The notes: a model not told the origin generated them from the letters alone. Positions 43,059 through 52,007 are shown, counted from the stretch's first letter. The stretch is 64,000 nt of DNA from Leuconostoc kimchii IMSNU 11154 (GCF_000092505.1 NC_014136.1:1132501-1196500), one strand, 5' to 3'. Translations and numbers: made by a program.

Positions 43059-44462
43059 TTAACCGATAATAACTGTTTCTTCTGGGTATTGATAAGGTGC
43101 GTGATCGGCGTGTACATTTAGAATTGAGAACATCACGGTGTAGACACCCACACGACCAATGAACATTGTTAACATGATAACACATTGTCCAAAAACATTT
43201 AAGTGTGGTGTGAGCCCAAGTGTCAATCCAGCTGTTGCGAAGGCGCTAACAACTTCAAAAATGATATATTCTAGCCCGTATTTGGAATCAGTGCCTTGTG
43301 TGAGCATGAGTAAGAATGATAGAACGCCTAAGAAAAGTAAGGAGACAAATATTAACAAAAGTGATCGTGAGATGTTTTCGTTGGTTAGTCGACGATGTGC
43401 AAAAGTAACATCTTTTTTACCACGTAATGCAGCATGTGTTTTGAGTAGCAAAACGCCTAATGTCGTTGTTTTGATGCCACCAGCCGTTGAACCAGGTGTA
43501 CCGCCGATATACATCATCATAATGGTTAATAGAATTGTAGCTGGAGCCATTTGGTTGAAACTGAATTGTGAAAAACCGGCTGTTCGATAAGAGATTGACA
43601 TAAATAAAGTGTTGGCAACGCGATTAAAGCCAGATAAATGTGATGCAATTGCTAAATTACTTTCAGTTAATTCAAACAATAACCAACCGCCAACAATGAG
43701 TGCCCCAGTCATCATAAGCGCGAGCTTTGAATGTAAGGTCAATTTATGGGAATGATGATACAGTAGGACATCACGCCAGACTAGAAATCCTAAGGAGCCA
43801 GCAATAATCAAAGCAGCAATGATTAATAAAATCCAAGGCTGATTGGCATAAGCCATATCACCAGCTGGCAGTATGGAAAAACCAGCATTACCAAAAGCAG
43901 AAACAGCGTGAAAAACAGCATAGAATAGGCCACGTTTGATACCAAAATCATGAATGAAAAATGGCGTTAGTAAGATAGCACCTGCCATCTGAATGATAAC
44001 CGACAGTTTGATGACGTAACCAAAGACAGCACGTGTGTCGTAAAGACTTTCTAAACTGTAGACTTCTTGTACCATCATTTTATCGCGCAGATTCATTTTT
44101 TTGCGTGTTGCTGTAAAAAGTAACACCGAAAATGACATGAATCCCAAGGCACCAATTTCAATCAAGCACATGATCACAATTTGTCCAAAAGTTGTCCAAT
44201 GTGTTGCCGTATTAACAACTGTCAAACCAGTAACAGAGGCTGCTGAAGTCGCTGTAAATAGGGCATCCATGAATGAATGTCCCATATCGCCATTATAGCT
44301 AAAAGGAAGCATGAGTAATAATGCGCCAACCGTAATGACGGATAAAAAACCTAACGTCAAACGTTGTGGCATAGAGAGTCGGGACAGAAATGTACGGCGT
44401 TGAGATTGGTTATGAAATTTTTTCATCTCTGCTTCTGTTGGGAGTTCTATTTTCCGTGACAT
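43059..44462 (-). CDS. ktrB: potassium-uptake channel KtrB/TrkH
   Basis: A 467-residue TrkH/KtrB-family protein with four M1-P-M2 repeats; selectivity-loop pieces TSAASVTGLTVV, SAFGNAGFS, YRTAGF and SAFATAGLTLG each carry the key glycine. It imports K+ with Na+ or H+. A 45-residue cytosolic N-terminus precedes the first helix. First gene of the minus-strand ktrB-ktrA pair. Confidence 0.93.
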   Translation of the reverse strand: MSRKIELPTEAEMKKFHNQSQRRTFLSRLSMPQRLTLGFLSVITVGALLLMLPFSYNGDMGHSFMDALFTATSAASVTGLTVVNTATHWTTFGQIVIMCLIEIGALGFMSFSVLLFTATRKKMNLRDKMMVQEVYSLESLYDTRAVFGYVIKLSVIIQMAGAILLTPFFIHDFGIKRGLFYAVFHAVSAFGNAGFSILPAGDMAYANQPWILLIIAALIIAGSLGFLVWRDVLLYHHSHKLTLHSKLALMMTGALIVGGWLLFELTESNLAIASHLSGFNRVANTLFMSISYRTAGFSQFSFNQMAPATILLTIMMMYIGGTPGSTAGGIKTTTLGVLLLKTHAALRGKKDVTFAHRRLTNENISRSLLLIFVSLLFLGVLSFLLMLTQGTDSKYGLEYIIFEVVSAFATAGLTLGLTPHLNVFGQCVIMLTMFIGRVGVYTVMFSILNVHADHAPYQYPEETVIIG

Positions 44463-44596
44463 ATTTTGTGTAATTTAACTTCCTTTATATTAAAAGTGAG
44501 GATTTAACCATTTTAACATGCTTTATTTCATTATACACGGTATAGAACTGTTGATTTGTCTCACGTCACATAGTTTGTCAATTTAAATCTCGAATA

Positions 44597-45196
44597 TCAA
44601 GTGAGTTGATGTATAAACATTTGAAATTGATCGTCAATTTGTTGCTCTTTTAGTGTACCAGTCAATGCCATGATACTCATACCTTCAATGAGCAGCATGA
44701 AACTATCAGCAAGTTTTTTTGTACTGTGATTCGTTATTTTATGTTGTTTGACACCAAGATCTAAAATAGATCTCACTGTCGCTTTTGTGGCATTCATTTG
44801 TTTTTGTTTTAAATGGTTATCACGAGCATCATGATGAGTAAAAGAATACTCATACATGGCGCGGAGTAGCGATGGGGCACCCTGTATATGATTGATTAGT
44901 CGAGTTTTATGTTCACTGAGGTAGGCGCTGAGTAGGTCATCGAAAAGTGGTTCATTGATAACAGCTTTACGAATATCATCAAATTGGCGCACAGAACGCT
45001 GTGTTATCGTTTCAAAAAAAATATCATCAGTTGTATGAAAATATAGATAAATACCACCACGACTAATGCCGCAGGCATCAATAATATCTTGCATGGTCAC
45101 ATTCAGAAAGCCTTTTTCTGAAAAAACTTTTTGAGCGCCAATTAAAATCGCCGCTTTTTTTGTTTCACTTCGTTTGTTGGAAACACTTCTATTCAT
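44597..45196 (-). CDS. TetR family repressor
   Basis: A 199-residue TetR-type regulator with HTH at about 15-60 (AAILIGAQKVFSEKGFLNVTMQDIIDACGISRGGIYLYF). The ATG at 45196 is preferred over an in-frame one at 45229 that lies inside the operator. It is divergent from the ECF S-component gene, with two identical 16-bp operators between them, so it should repress both itself and that gene. Confidence 0.88.
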   Translation of the reverse strand: MNRSVSNKRSETKKAAILIGAQKVFSEKGFLNVTMQDIIDACGISRGGIYLYFHTTDDIFFETITQRSVRQFDDIRKAVINEPLFDDLLSAYLSEHKTRLINHIQGAPSLLRAMYEYSFTHHDARDNHLKQKQMNATKATVRSILDLGVKQHKITNHSTKKLADSFMLLIEGMSIMALTGTLKEQQIDDQFQMFIHQLT

Positions 45197-45220
45197 GCGC
45201 ACACACTTTCTAAATTTAAT

Positions 45221-45236
45221 ATGACACAACTGTCAT
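45221..45236. promoter_or_regulatory. TetR operator copy 1
   Basis: ATGACACAACTGTCAT, a palindrome with 6-bp arms. Its left half (ATGACA) doubles as the -35 of a promoter with TATAAT at 45244-45249 (17-bp spacer), reading toward 45302. Confidence 0.7.
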
Positions 45237-45261
45237 TATGTAGTATAATTCATTTTATGAA

Positions 45262-45277
45262 ATGACACAACTGTCAT
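45262..45277. promoter_or_regulatory. TetR operator copy 2
   Basis: An identical ATGACACAACTGTCAT, 41 bp (four helical turns) after copy 1, just downstream of the predicted transcription start. The pair could hold two dimers on one face of the DNA. Confidence 0.7.
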
Positions 45278-45301
45278 TTTAAGGAAAGAGGGTTTGACTT
45301 C

Positions 45302-45796
45302 ATGAATTTATCGATTCAAAAAGTAACAGGGGTTGCAATGTTAATTGCAATCAACATCATACTTGGAAAAATTAGTGTTGGGCCTGCATTTGCTGCTGTG
45401 AATTTTGGTTTTATCGCTTTAGTGTTAGCTGGCTACCTATATGGCGTCAAACTAACGATGTTGGCTGCCGTTTTAGCTAATTTGCTGACTTTTACGATTA
45501 TGGGTAGTGGTGCGTTTTCATTTTGGTTTGTTATACCGGCGGCCTTGGCAGGAGCAACATATGGCTTATTGTATCAACCATCTTTACTTCGTATTTTTAT
45601 TGTTAACATTGTTGTTGTCGTAGGTATTAGTTTTTTGTTGAACACGAGCTTAATTGGCTATGTTTACCATTTGAATTATGAAATACTATTAACAACAAGA
45701 ATATTTAAAATGATTGCTAGCCTTATTGTGCAAACGATAGTTACTTATGTATTATTGAAACACACGGCTATTATTAACTTAAAAAAACAACGGTAG
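45302..45796 (+). CDS. ECF transporter S component, folate-family-like
   Basis: A 164-residue membrane protein with about six helices. The conserved FGFIALVLAGYLYGVKLTMLAAVLANLL segment (here split as VNFGFIALVLAGYLYG and KLTMLAAVLANLL), LLNT and the C-terminal ARG-like TRIFKMI match FolT-type S components. S components bind a vitamin and dock on a shared EcfAA'T module, which is not in this window. Control by a TetR repressor, instead of a riboswitch, is unusual. Substrate (folate or other) is uncertain. Confidence 0.75.
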   Translation: MNLSIQKVTGVAMLIAINIILGKISVGPAFAAVNFGFIALVLAGYLYGVKLTMLAAVLANLLTFTIMGSGAFSFWFVIPAALAGATYGLLYQPSLLRIFIVNIVVVVGISFLLNTSLIGYVYHLNYEILLTTRIFKMIASLIVQTIVTYVLLKHTAIINLKKQR

Positions 45797-45817
45797 TAGA
45801 GATATTGTAATACACAA

Positions 45818-45878
45818 CTAAAAACTGCAGAAGTTCTAAGGTTATTGTCGAAAGTAACCTTGGGCCTCTGCAGTTTTT
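45818..45878. terminator. two-level hairpin terminator
   Basis: AAAACTGCAGA (45820-45830) pairs with TCTGCAGTTTT, enclosing a second stem AAGGTTA/TAACCTT. It separates the converging ECF and Rrf2 genes. Confidence 0.85.
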
Positions 45879-46290
45879 ATTTTAGAATATCTTGAATAAC
45901 GTGAGCTAGTGAGATGGTTTTCATTTGGTCATACGCAGCGGATTCAATATCACTATAAAAGTGATTTAATGTTTCTTGAATATGGCCACCAACTAAACAG
46001 TTTGGGTTTGTTTTGGGATCAATATTGAGTAGATTATGTGGCATGCTAATCGCGCAATAAACATCATAGATGCTAATATCATCCGGTGATTTTGCTAATT
46101 GTGGTGTAGCGACACCTTGATGCGTTGTGAGTAGATTGGCCGATCGGAGATCAAGCATTAAATTACGTACAACACTGGCGTTTGCACCAATGCTAGCTGC
46201 AATCGATTTACTGGATAAATCCTGTTTTTTCAATATTTCAATGTAAGCTAAAATGTGTATTGCGTCGCTTAATTTATATGAAAGTCCCAT
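45877..46290 (-). CDS. Rrf2-family regulator (YwnA-like)
   Basis: A 137-residue winged-helix regulator (YKLSDAIHILAYIEILKKQDLSSKSIAASIGANASVVRNLMLDLRSANLL). The three-cysteine Fe-S cluster motif of IscR/NsrR is absent; single cysteines occur near 78 and 99, as in redox-sensing YwnA-type members. It is 89 bases downstream of the NmrA-like gene, a pairing also known from Bacillus ywnA/ywnB. Confidence 0.87.
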   Translation of the reverse strand: MGLSYKLSDAIHILAYIEILKKQDLSSKSIAASIGANASVVRNLMLDLRSANLLTTHQGVATPQLAKSPDDISIYDVYCAISMPHNLLNIDPKTNPNCLVGGHIQETLNHFYSDIESAAYDQMKTISLAHVIQDILK

Positions 46291-46379
46291 ATTCCTATCC
46301 TATCAGTTGGTTATTCAAGCATTATAGCATAATTCAAGAAACAAAAAAGGCATCTAAATAATGATGCCCGCTGATAACT

Positions 46380-47234
46380 TTAGTTCCGTGCTAGAATTTC
46401 TTTGAGCGCTGCAGGTAGTGGTGTTAAGTCGCGACCTAAAACATCAGGTAAGTCATTTGAGGACACATTTAATGAGCCTTCGTCAATTGGTGATTGGAAT
46501 GAGGCAAACAAAGCTGCTAAGTCATGAGACAAACCACTTTTTTCCAATGTGGTAATATAGTCATCTCGTGTTTCTTTTGTTACGGTAATTTTTTCTCCTG
46601 TCGCTTGCGTTAAAGCTAAGCCCAATGACTCATAATCATTGATTGATCCAGAAAATTCGTAAACAGTTTTTGGTGCCTCATTGACAAGCACTTTAGCAGC
46701 AGCTTCCGCATACTCACGTTCTAAAGCCCAACCGGCATGACCAGACGCCCAATAAGATGTGGCATGTTGGTTAGCACCTGAGGTGATAAAGCCCATTTCA
46801 TTTTCGAGGTACCAATTATTTCTGAGTAGTGAATGTGACAGACCTGATTTTGATAATGCTTTTTCAGTTGCTAAGTGGTCACTTGCTAGGGCACTAACTG
46901 ACTGATCTGCTCGAATGAAACTTGTGTAGGCAACAAAGGATACGTTGTTAGCTACTAGAGCGTCAACGACATTTTGATGTTGTGTCTCACGTGGTACTGG
47001 GCCACCTGGTTGAGAGGAAATAAACAAGACGCGATCGACACCAGCTAGGGCGCGTGTCATTGCGTCGGTATCGTCGTAATCTGCTTGGCGGACATCAGCA
47101 CCGGCAAATAATTCCTGTGCCTTTTCTAAGTTTCTAGCAATGACGACAATATCTTGAACGTCGACTAATTCTTGTAAATAATGGTAAGCTAATTGGCCAA
47201 AGTGACCTGTTGCAGCGGTAATTGCATATTTCAT
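46380..47234 (-). CDS. NmrA-like NAD(P)H quinone oxidoreductase (QorB/YtfG type)
   Basis: A 284-residue atypical short-chain dehydrogenase from the ATG at 47234. The Rossmann motif is TAATGHFGQLAYHYL; SSQPGG and YTSFIRAD follow, typical of YtfG/QorB. The upstream in-frame ATG (47279) falls inside the operator palindrome; GGAAAA before 47234 supports the chosen start. These enzymes reduce quinones with NADPH as a detoxification step. Probably controlled by the neighbouring Rrf2 protein. Confidence 0.88.
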   Translation of the reverse strand: MKYAITAATGHFGQLAYHYLQELVDVQDIVVIARNLEKAQELFAGADVRQADYDDTDAMTRALAGVDRVLFISSQPGGPVPRETQHQNVVDALVANNVSFVAYTSFIRADQSVSALASDHLATEKALSKSGLSHSLLRNNWYLENEMGFITSGANQHATSYWASGHAGWALEREYAEAAAKVLVNEAPKTVYEFSGSINDYESLGLALTQATGEKITVTKETRDDYITTLEKSGLSHDLAALFASFQSPIDEGSLNVSSNDLPDVLGRDLTPLPAALKEILARN

Positions 47235-47274
47235 AGTGTTTTTTCCTTTTCTGTTTTCTATACAAGTATTATAG

Positions 47275-47307
47275 CACAACTTGTTGTTTATAAAACAACA
47301 AGTTGTG
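47275..47307. promoter_or_regulatory. 33-bp inverted repeat upstream of the NmrA-like gene
   Basis: CACAACTTGTTGTTT (47275-47289) and its exact complement (47293-47307) flank ATA. A minus-strand TATAAT (47273-47268) lies next to it. ACTTGT/ACAAGT hexamers recur at 47262, 47279 and 47298. It is a likely operator for the Rrf2 regulator. Confidence 0.6.
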
Positions 47308-47331
47308 AAATGATGCGTGGTTTATTTTTTA

Positions 47332-47361
47332 TTGACTTTTAGCCAACAATTCATCTATAGT
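47332..47361 (+). promoter_or_regulatory. candidate promoter and leader of the 47458 pump
   Basis: TTGACT (47332-47337), 18-bp spacer, TATAGT (47356-47361). The 90-nt leader has a CTGA/TCAG-based hairpin followed by TTTTTATTTT (about 47401-47435), which might act as an attenuator. Confidence 0.4.
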
Positions 47362-47457
47362 TGATAGTAGATTAAATAAGGCATATAGCGTGTATCAAAG
47401 CTGAACGACCAAATATGGGAGATCAGTTTTTATTTTGGATATCAAGGAGTTCATGTT

Positions 47458-48816
47458 ATGAAAGAAAACACATCGTTAAAAACAACTTTAAATATTGTGG
47501 CAATAGCTCTAGTGGCATTTTCAGGAATCATGGCGGAAACAGCAATGAATGTGACGTTTCCAGCTTTGTCGCATGAATTTCATACTAATCTGAATGCTAT
47601 TCAGTGGGTGACCACTGCTTATCTACTTGCTGTGACGATCATGATAACAACCAGTTCGTATCTTATTAAACGCTATAGCAGCCGTCATCTTTGGCTTGCC
47701 AGTATTGTTTTCTTCGTAATTGGGACATTAATCTGTGGGCTGTCATCCAATTTGACGTTCTTAATTTTAGGGCGCGTATTAGAAGGTATTGCTGCTGGTA
47801 TTGCCATGCCATTAGTCTTTAATATTGTTGTGGCAACAGTACCAGCTGCTAAAATTGGCGCTTGGATGGGCATCGCCTCGATGATAATTAGCTTAGCCCC
47901 TTCATTCGGACCAACATATGGTGGTGCTTTGGCTGATACATTTGGCTGGCGATCAATCTTTTTTATTTTACTCATTGCGCCAACAATATCTTTGATTTTA
48001 GGTTGGAAAACAGTTTTTGCAATAGAGCGGCATGAAGTACAAGGCTCATTTGATGTGTTAGCCTTTTTATCATTAGCCATATTTTTAACAAGTTCGTTAC
48101 TGTTAGTCAATAAACTAGAAAGTGGCAAGGTTGATTGGTCATGGCTCATGATAGCAGTCATCACACTCATTCTGTTTGTACTGCGGGGGACCACTTCCAA
48201 GGCTAATTTTATAAATCTCAAGTTATTTACACATCCAAAATTCATCGCATTATTGATACCTATTGCCGTCTACATGTTCATTCTACTTGGCTTAAATCTC
48301 ATTATCCCAACTTATTTGCAGTATTTTTTACATGTTTCCAGTTTTTGGGCAGGATTTTCCTTATTACCAGGTGCACTAATTGGTGCACTCTTGGCACCAA
48401 TGTTTGGTCGATTATACGATTTAAAGGGTGCTAAATTGCCTCTGTACTTGGGAAATGCTATTTTTACAGTAATCATCATTATGATGACGCTCTGGATTCC
48501 GAGATTATCGCTACCGCTCATTATTACCCTTTATATTCTGTTTATTATTGGTCGCAACATGGCATATACAAGCGCACAAACTGCTGTTATTGTAGATGAA
48601 GATCCACTTGAAAAAGCTGATGCCATGGCTATTGTACAAACCTTACAAATGTTTATGGGTGCACTTGGTACAACTGTAGGTGCGCTATTACAAGCAAAGT
48701 ATGGTGCTGTTAATGGTTTGCAGCATTTTTCTTGGTTATCAGTGGTTTTGGCCATACTGATTTTTGGATTGTTTGCTGTTTACTTTTCTAGAAAACTTCA
48801 AGTTAAGCGCGTTTAA
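47458..48816 (+). CDS. DHA2-family MFS drug transporter
   Basis: A 452-residue LmrB/EmrB-type pump with about 14 helices: TAMNVTFPALSHEF (motif D1), RVLEGIAAGIAMP (motif B) and SFGPTYGGALADTFGWRSIFF (motif C). AAGGAG lies before the ATG. It has no regulator adjacent in the same direction; the divergent NmrA/Rrf2 pair shares its upstream region and could co-regulate it. Confidence 0.87.
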   Translation: MKENTSLKTTLNIVAIALVAFSGIMAETAMNVTFPALSHEFHTNLNAIQWVTTAYLLAVTIMITTSSYLIKRYSSRHLWLASIVFFVIGTLICGLSSNLTFLILGRVLEGIAAGIAMPLVFNIVVATVPAAKIGAWMGIASMIISLAPSFGPTYGGALADTFGWRSIFFILLIAPTISLILGWKTVFAIERHEVQGSFDVLAFLSLAIFLTSSLLLVNKLESGKVDWSWLMIAVITLILFVLRGTTSKANFINLKLFTHPKFIALLIPIAVYMFILLGLNLIIPTYLQYFLHVSSFWAGFSLLPGALIGALLAPMFGRLYDLKGAKLPLYLGNAIFTVIIIMMTLWIPRLSLPLIITLYILFIIGRNMAYTSAQTAVIVDEDPLEKADAMAIVQTLQMFMGALGTTVGALLQAKYGAVNGLQHFSWLSVVLAILIFGLFAVYFSRKLQVKRV

Positions 48817-48976
48817 AAGAGATTAAATTGTATCAGGGCTCTTATAGTTATTGAATGATTATGATCGTTCAATACATGTGACTCGTCTGGTAGGTCGGGC
48901 CTTTTCGTAAAAAAACGATATTAATATCAATATATAAACAAGGTAAAATTAAGAAAAATGGGTGGATTGAGTTGAC

Positions 48977-49270
48977 GTGATTGATTTATTGGGAATGATT
49001 GTCATATTTGCTGATGAGCTATTTGATGTGGATGATAAAAGGCCCTTTGGCTTTAAATTTTGGCTATCTGTGGTTGTGTGGCTCGTTTCTTTGGGCTTTT
49101 TAATGACAGCCATTGTTTTTGCGCTGATTTTATTACCCATGCTAAAATCAGACATATGGTGGGTCATTGCAATCGTAGATAGTCTCTTCATCTTGTTTTC
49201 TTTTTACACTGGCAAAAGAGTGATCTTATGGGCATATGCCATCATCAACAATATCAAGGCACATACTTAA
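48977..49270 (+). CDS. small hypothetical membrane protein
   Basis: A 97-residue protein with two or three hydrophobic segments (about 27-55 and 60-78) after a short acidic N-terminal region. I do not recognise it. The GTG start has only a modest GGTGGA site. The 160-bp upstream gap contains an imperfect ATTGAATGAT/ATCGTTCAAT hairpin and a GGGCC-T4 that may end the pump transcript. Confidence 0.5.
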   Translation: MIDLLGMIVIFADELFDVDDKRPFGFKFWLSVVVWLVSLGFLMTAIVFALILLPMLKSDIWWVIAIVDSLFILFSFYTGKRVILWAYAIINNIKAHT

Positions 49271-49276
49271 AATAAT

Positions 49277-49324
49277 AAAACCCGATAACTTAAACGCCGT
49301 AGACGTCTAAGTTATCGGGTTTTA
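49277..49324. terminator. bidirectional terminator
   Basis: AAAACCCGATAACTTA and its complement enclose a 15-base loop between the small membrane protein and the converging DHA2 pump. Confidence 0.9.
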
Positions 49325-49340
49325 TGTCATGTTCATGCGA

Positions 49341-51161
49341 TTAATCCGTCACACGCCTATCTGAAAATAAAGCAATAGGCGAACAAATTACTAACAGCAG
49401 GGCACAAATGAGATAGGTCTTACTAAAGGCTTGGCTCATTTGTGTATTTTTTTGTGTTTTAATTTGATTTAATGCGTCTTGCAATTCATCTTTCTGTGCT
49501 AAAAGTTGAACTGCGGTTGCCGTTTTGTTTTGACCCTGTTCAAGCGTGGTGCTACCATTTATGAGCGAGCCAATGAGTGTTGTTACTTGTGCATTTGAAG
49601 CTGTCAAATGACGCGTTTTTTGAAGTGCTTCGGTTAATTGATTTGTACCTGCACTTAGTTTTTGTGTGGCGTCGTAGAGCTTTCTATAATCTGTATCTGC
49701 TGCAGGGATAGGAAGATGACTTTGATCTGAAGCAGCCGTTTTAAGTTTATGCGTGAGCTGTTTTTGTTTCGCCGCATAATCCGTGTTTTTACTGTCATCT
49801 TTTGAAAAGAGGGTCTTAATTTCGGTCGTTGCGACATGACGCGTATGGTCAGAAATGTTTTTGCTGTTAACAACTGCAATCGCGGTGTCGCGTATATCAT
49901 TTTTAGCTGTCGCAACATTGGCATTGAGTATGGTCACCAATACGGCAATCCCTAAACACATACCAATTTGACGTGCAGAATTAGCAATGCCAGATCCTGT
50001 ACCGGTTTTTGCTTGTGGTAAATGCTTAACTGAGGATACGTAAGATACAGTGGAAAAACCAAATCCGGCACCACTAATAATCAAGAATACGATCATTACT
50101 GTTCGAGAAGTATCTGTGGTGATTAATGATAGCGTCAGAAAGCTCGCTGATATGAGCAGTATACCAACAAAATTAACCGGATGAGCACCAATTTTATCGG
50201 CTAATCGTGTACCTAATGGCATGGCGACAACGATTGCCAGAGATACTGGGATAATTGTTAATGCGGCATGCAGCGCAGTATAGTTTAAAACGTTTTGCAA
50301 ATAATAATTAAAAATCACACTTGGGACAACCAAAGCAAAACCAGTGATCAAATAGACAATGCTTGAGGCAGTGAATGTTTTCTCACGGAATAGATTGAAT
50401 TCAACGATAGGGGACGACACTTTGAGTTCAACAAAGATAAATAAGATGAGACCAACGATACCGGCACCAAAACTTGATAAGATTAGGGTTGAAGTCCAGC
50501 CGTATTCTCTGCCCTCTAATAGACCAAATGTCAAACCACCTAAGATCAGTGTTAACATGAGCATACCCAGTATGTCGAATTTGCCGACTAAGGTGTCATC
50601 ATAAGATTCCCTTGTAAAGATGAGTACAAGTAAGAAAGCAATCACACCAATTGGCACATTTAAACCAAAAATCCAATGCCATGAGGTGTATTCAAGAATC
50701 ATACCACCGGCAGCAGGCCCACTAGCAGCAGATAGGGCCGTAAACTCACCAACAACGGCAGCAATCTTAGATATGTTGTGTTTTCCCAAAAGATTAATTC
50801 CTATGGGTAGCACAAGTGGTGTGATAATTGCCCCGCCAATGCCTTGGAAAAATCTAAACACGAGTAACATGGATAACGAGTTGGCGTACATACAAGCTGC
50901 AGAAAATAAAGTAAAGAAAGCCAATCCTAATAACATGATCTTTTTACGGCCAAATTTGTCAGCGAGTTTAGTTGCCGAAATCATAAATACCGCCAGTGCT
51001 AAGGCATAAATTGTTGCCACCCAACTCGCACCAGATAAATTAGTGTTAAATTCGGTCATCAGTTTAGGTAAGGCGATGTTAACAATTGTGCTATCAAGCG
51101 TGCCCATAAACATGGCTATGATCAGACCTGAAAAACCTAATATTTTTCCTGTTTTACTCAT
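49341..51161 (-). CDS. DHA2-family MFS transporter with large extracytoplasmic insert
   Basis: A 606-residue 14-helix pump (STIVNIALPKLMTEF motif D1; ATKLADKFGRKKIMLLG motif A; GPAAGGMILEYTSWHWIFGLNVPIG motif C). Between the last two helices (about residues 420-580) is an insert rich in Ala, Thr, Gln and Asn with coiled-coil character (KLSAGTNQLTEALQ, GSTTLEQGQN), reminiscent of YhgE/Pip-type repeats. This should lie outside the cell. Its ATG overlaps the stop of a 12-codon leader ORF. The divergent TetR gene is the probable regulator. Confidence 0.88.
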   Translation of the reverse strand: MSKTGKILGFSGLIIAMFMGTLDSTIVNIALPKLMTEFNTNLSGASWVATIYALALAVFMISATKLADKFGRKKIMLLGLAFFTLFSAACMYANSLSMLLVFRFFQGIGGAIITPLVLPIGINLLGKHNISKIAAVVGEFTALSAASGPAAGGMILEYTSWHWIFGLNVPIGVIAFLLVLIFTRESYDDTLVGKFDILGMLMLTLILGGLTFGLLEGREYGWTSTLILSSFGAGIVGLILFIFVELKVSSPIVEFNLFREKTFTASSIVYLITGFALVVPSVIFNYYLQNVLNYTALHAALTIIPVSLAIVVAMPLGTRLADKIGAHPVNFVGILLISASFLTLSLITTDTSRTVMIVFLIISGAGFGFSTVSYVSSVKHLPQAKTGTGSGIANSARQIGMCLGIAVLVTILNANVATAKNDIRDTAIAVVNSKNISDHTRHVATTEIKTLFSKDDSKNTDYAAKQKQLTHKLKTAASDQSHLPIPAADTDYRKLYDATQKLSAGTNQLTEALQKTRHLTASNAQVTTLIGSLINGSTTLEQGQNKTATAVQLLAQKDELQDALNQIKTQKNTQMSQAFSKTYLICALLLVICSPIALFSDRRVTD

Positions 51162-51196
51162 GAAAAATCCCTGCCTTTTTGAATATCATTGTTCAT
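51158..51196 (-). CDS. 12-codon leader ORF ahead of the DHA2 pump
   Basis: On the minus strand a perfect AAAGGAGG site is followed by an ATG at 51196 and MNNDIQKGRDFS. Its TGA overlaps the pump's ATG (ATGA). The pump itself has only a poor site (GGCAGGGA), so it is probably translated by re-initiation after this peptide. Confidence 0.6.
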   Translation of the reverse strand: MNNDIQKGRDFS

Positions 51197-51232
51197 TTCC
51201 TCCTTTTTGACAATTTATAAGTGCCATAATTT

Positions 51233-51261
51233 TTGTCACTTGTGTGACATCAGTGTATAGT
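51233..51261 (+). promoter_or_regulatory. tetR promoter with overlapping operator
   Basis: TTGTCA (51233-51238), 17-bp spacer, TATAGT (51256-51261). The palindrome TGTCACTTGTGTGACA (51234-51249) covers the -35 and half the spacer and is a natural TetR operator for this gene and the divergent pump. Confidence 0.65.
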
Positions 51262-51366
51262 GTACGCTAAATACAGTGAAGGAAACGTGATGTGAATACT
51301 ATTTTAACTAGTGACGCATTTTTAAAAATGTGTGTCTCATGGTGTCGAGAGTCAAAGGAGAATAAC

Positions 51367-51921
51367 ATGAAAAATAGAATAGCGGTACAGACTAAGGGTA
51401 GAATTAGGGGTGCCTTGCTGACATTATTAAAAGAAGAACAGAACCTGGGGATGATAACTATAGCAGCATTGAGTGATGAGGCAGGTATTTCTCGTAGAAC
51501 TTTTTATCGCTATTATGCATCTAAAGAAGAAATCTTGACAACTTATATCACCAGTTTGATTAATGAATACATTGTAGAATTGAAGCAAAGTCGTCTCGAA
51601 AAATTCGAAGATTTGGTCATTTTTTTCTTCAATTTTTGGACGCAGTATGCTGACGAATTATCTGTTTTTCAGAAAGCAGGATTATTTTCGATCATTGTGG
51701 AAACAAGCAACAAGGTGCTGCCTGATCTATATCCGACGGTTGGTGCACCATGGCAGATTGCATCAAAAAATCAGCAAGATATTGTGTATGCAATAAGATA
51801 TGGCATTGGCGGATTCTGGAATGTGTTGAGTCAATGGTTAGCATGTGATAGAGAAAATGTTAGTGTGCCAGAGTTGTCACGTATGCTGTTGAATGCTATG
51901 AATTCAGCTCAAGAGAGTTGA
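51367..51921 (+). CDS. TetR family regulator of efflux
   Basis: A 184-residue TetR-type repressor with HTH at about 10-52 (GALLTLLKEEQNLGMITIAALSDEAGISRRTFYRYY) and a TetR_C-like ligand domain. The ATG at 51367 has AAAGGAG upstream; the open frame's earlier GTG (51292) is rejected. It lies between two DHA2 pumps, divergent from one and tandem with the other, and may control both. Confidence 0.87.
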   Translation: MKNRIAVQTKGRIRGALLTLLKEEQNLGMITIAALSDEAGISRRTFYRYYASKEEILTTYITSLINEYIVELKQSRLEKFEDLVIFFFNFWTQYADELSVFQKAGLFSIIVETSNKVLPDLYPTVGAPWQIASKNQQDIVYAIRYGIGGFWNVLSQWLACDRENVSVPELSRMLLNAMNSAQES

Positions 51922-51977
51922 TGGTGTGTATTCACAGTAATGAAGGTAAAAACGCAACAATAAAAGTACGATTATTT

Positions 51978-52007
51978 AAAAAGTAGCATTAACGTGCTGC
52001 TTTTTTT
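51978..52007 (+). terminator. terminator after tetR
   Basis: AAAAAGTAGCA / TGCTGCTTTTT stem (one G-U) with a 6-base loop and T tail. Confidence 0.82.

Noticed and set aside
43159..43590. 143-residue plus-strand ORF within ktrB
   Set aside because: Antisense shadow of a well conserved potassium channel; no ribosome site or protein-like pattern.
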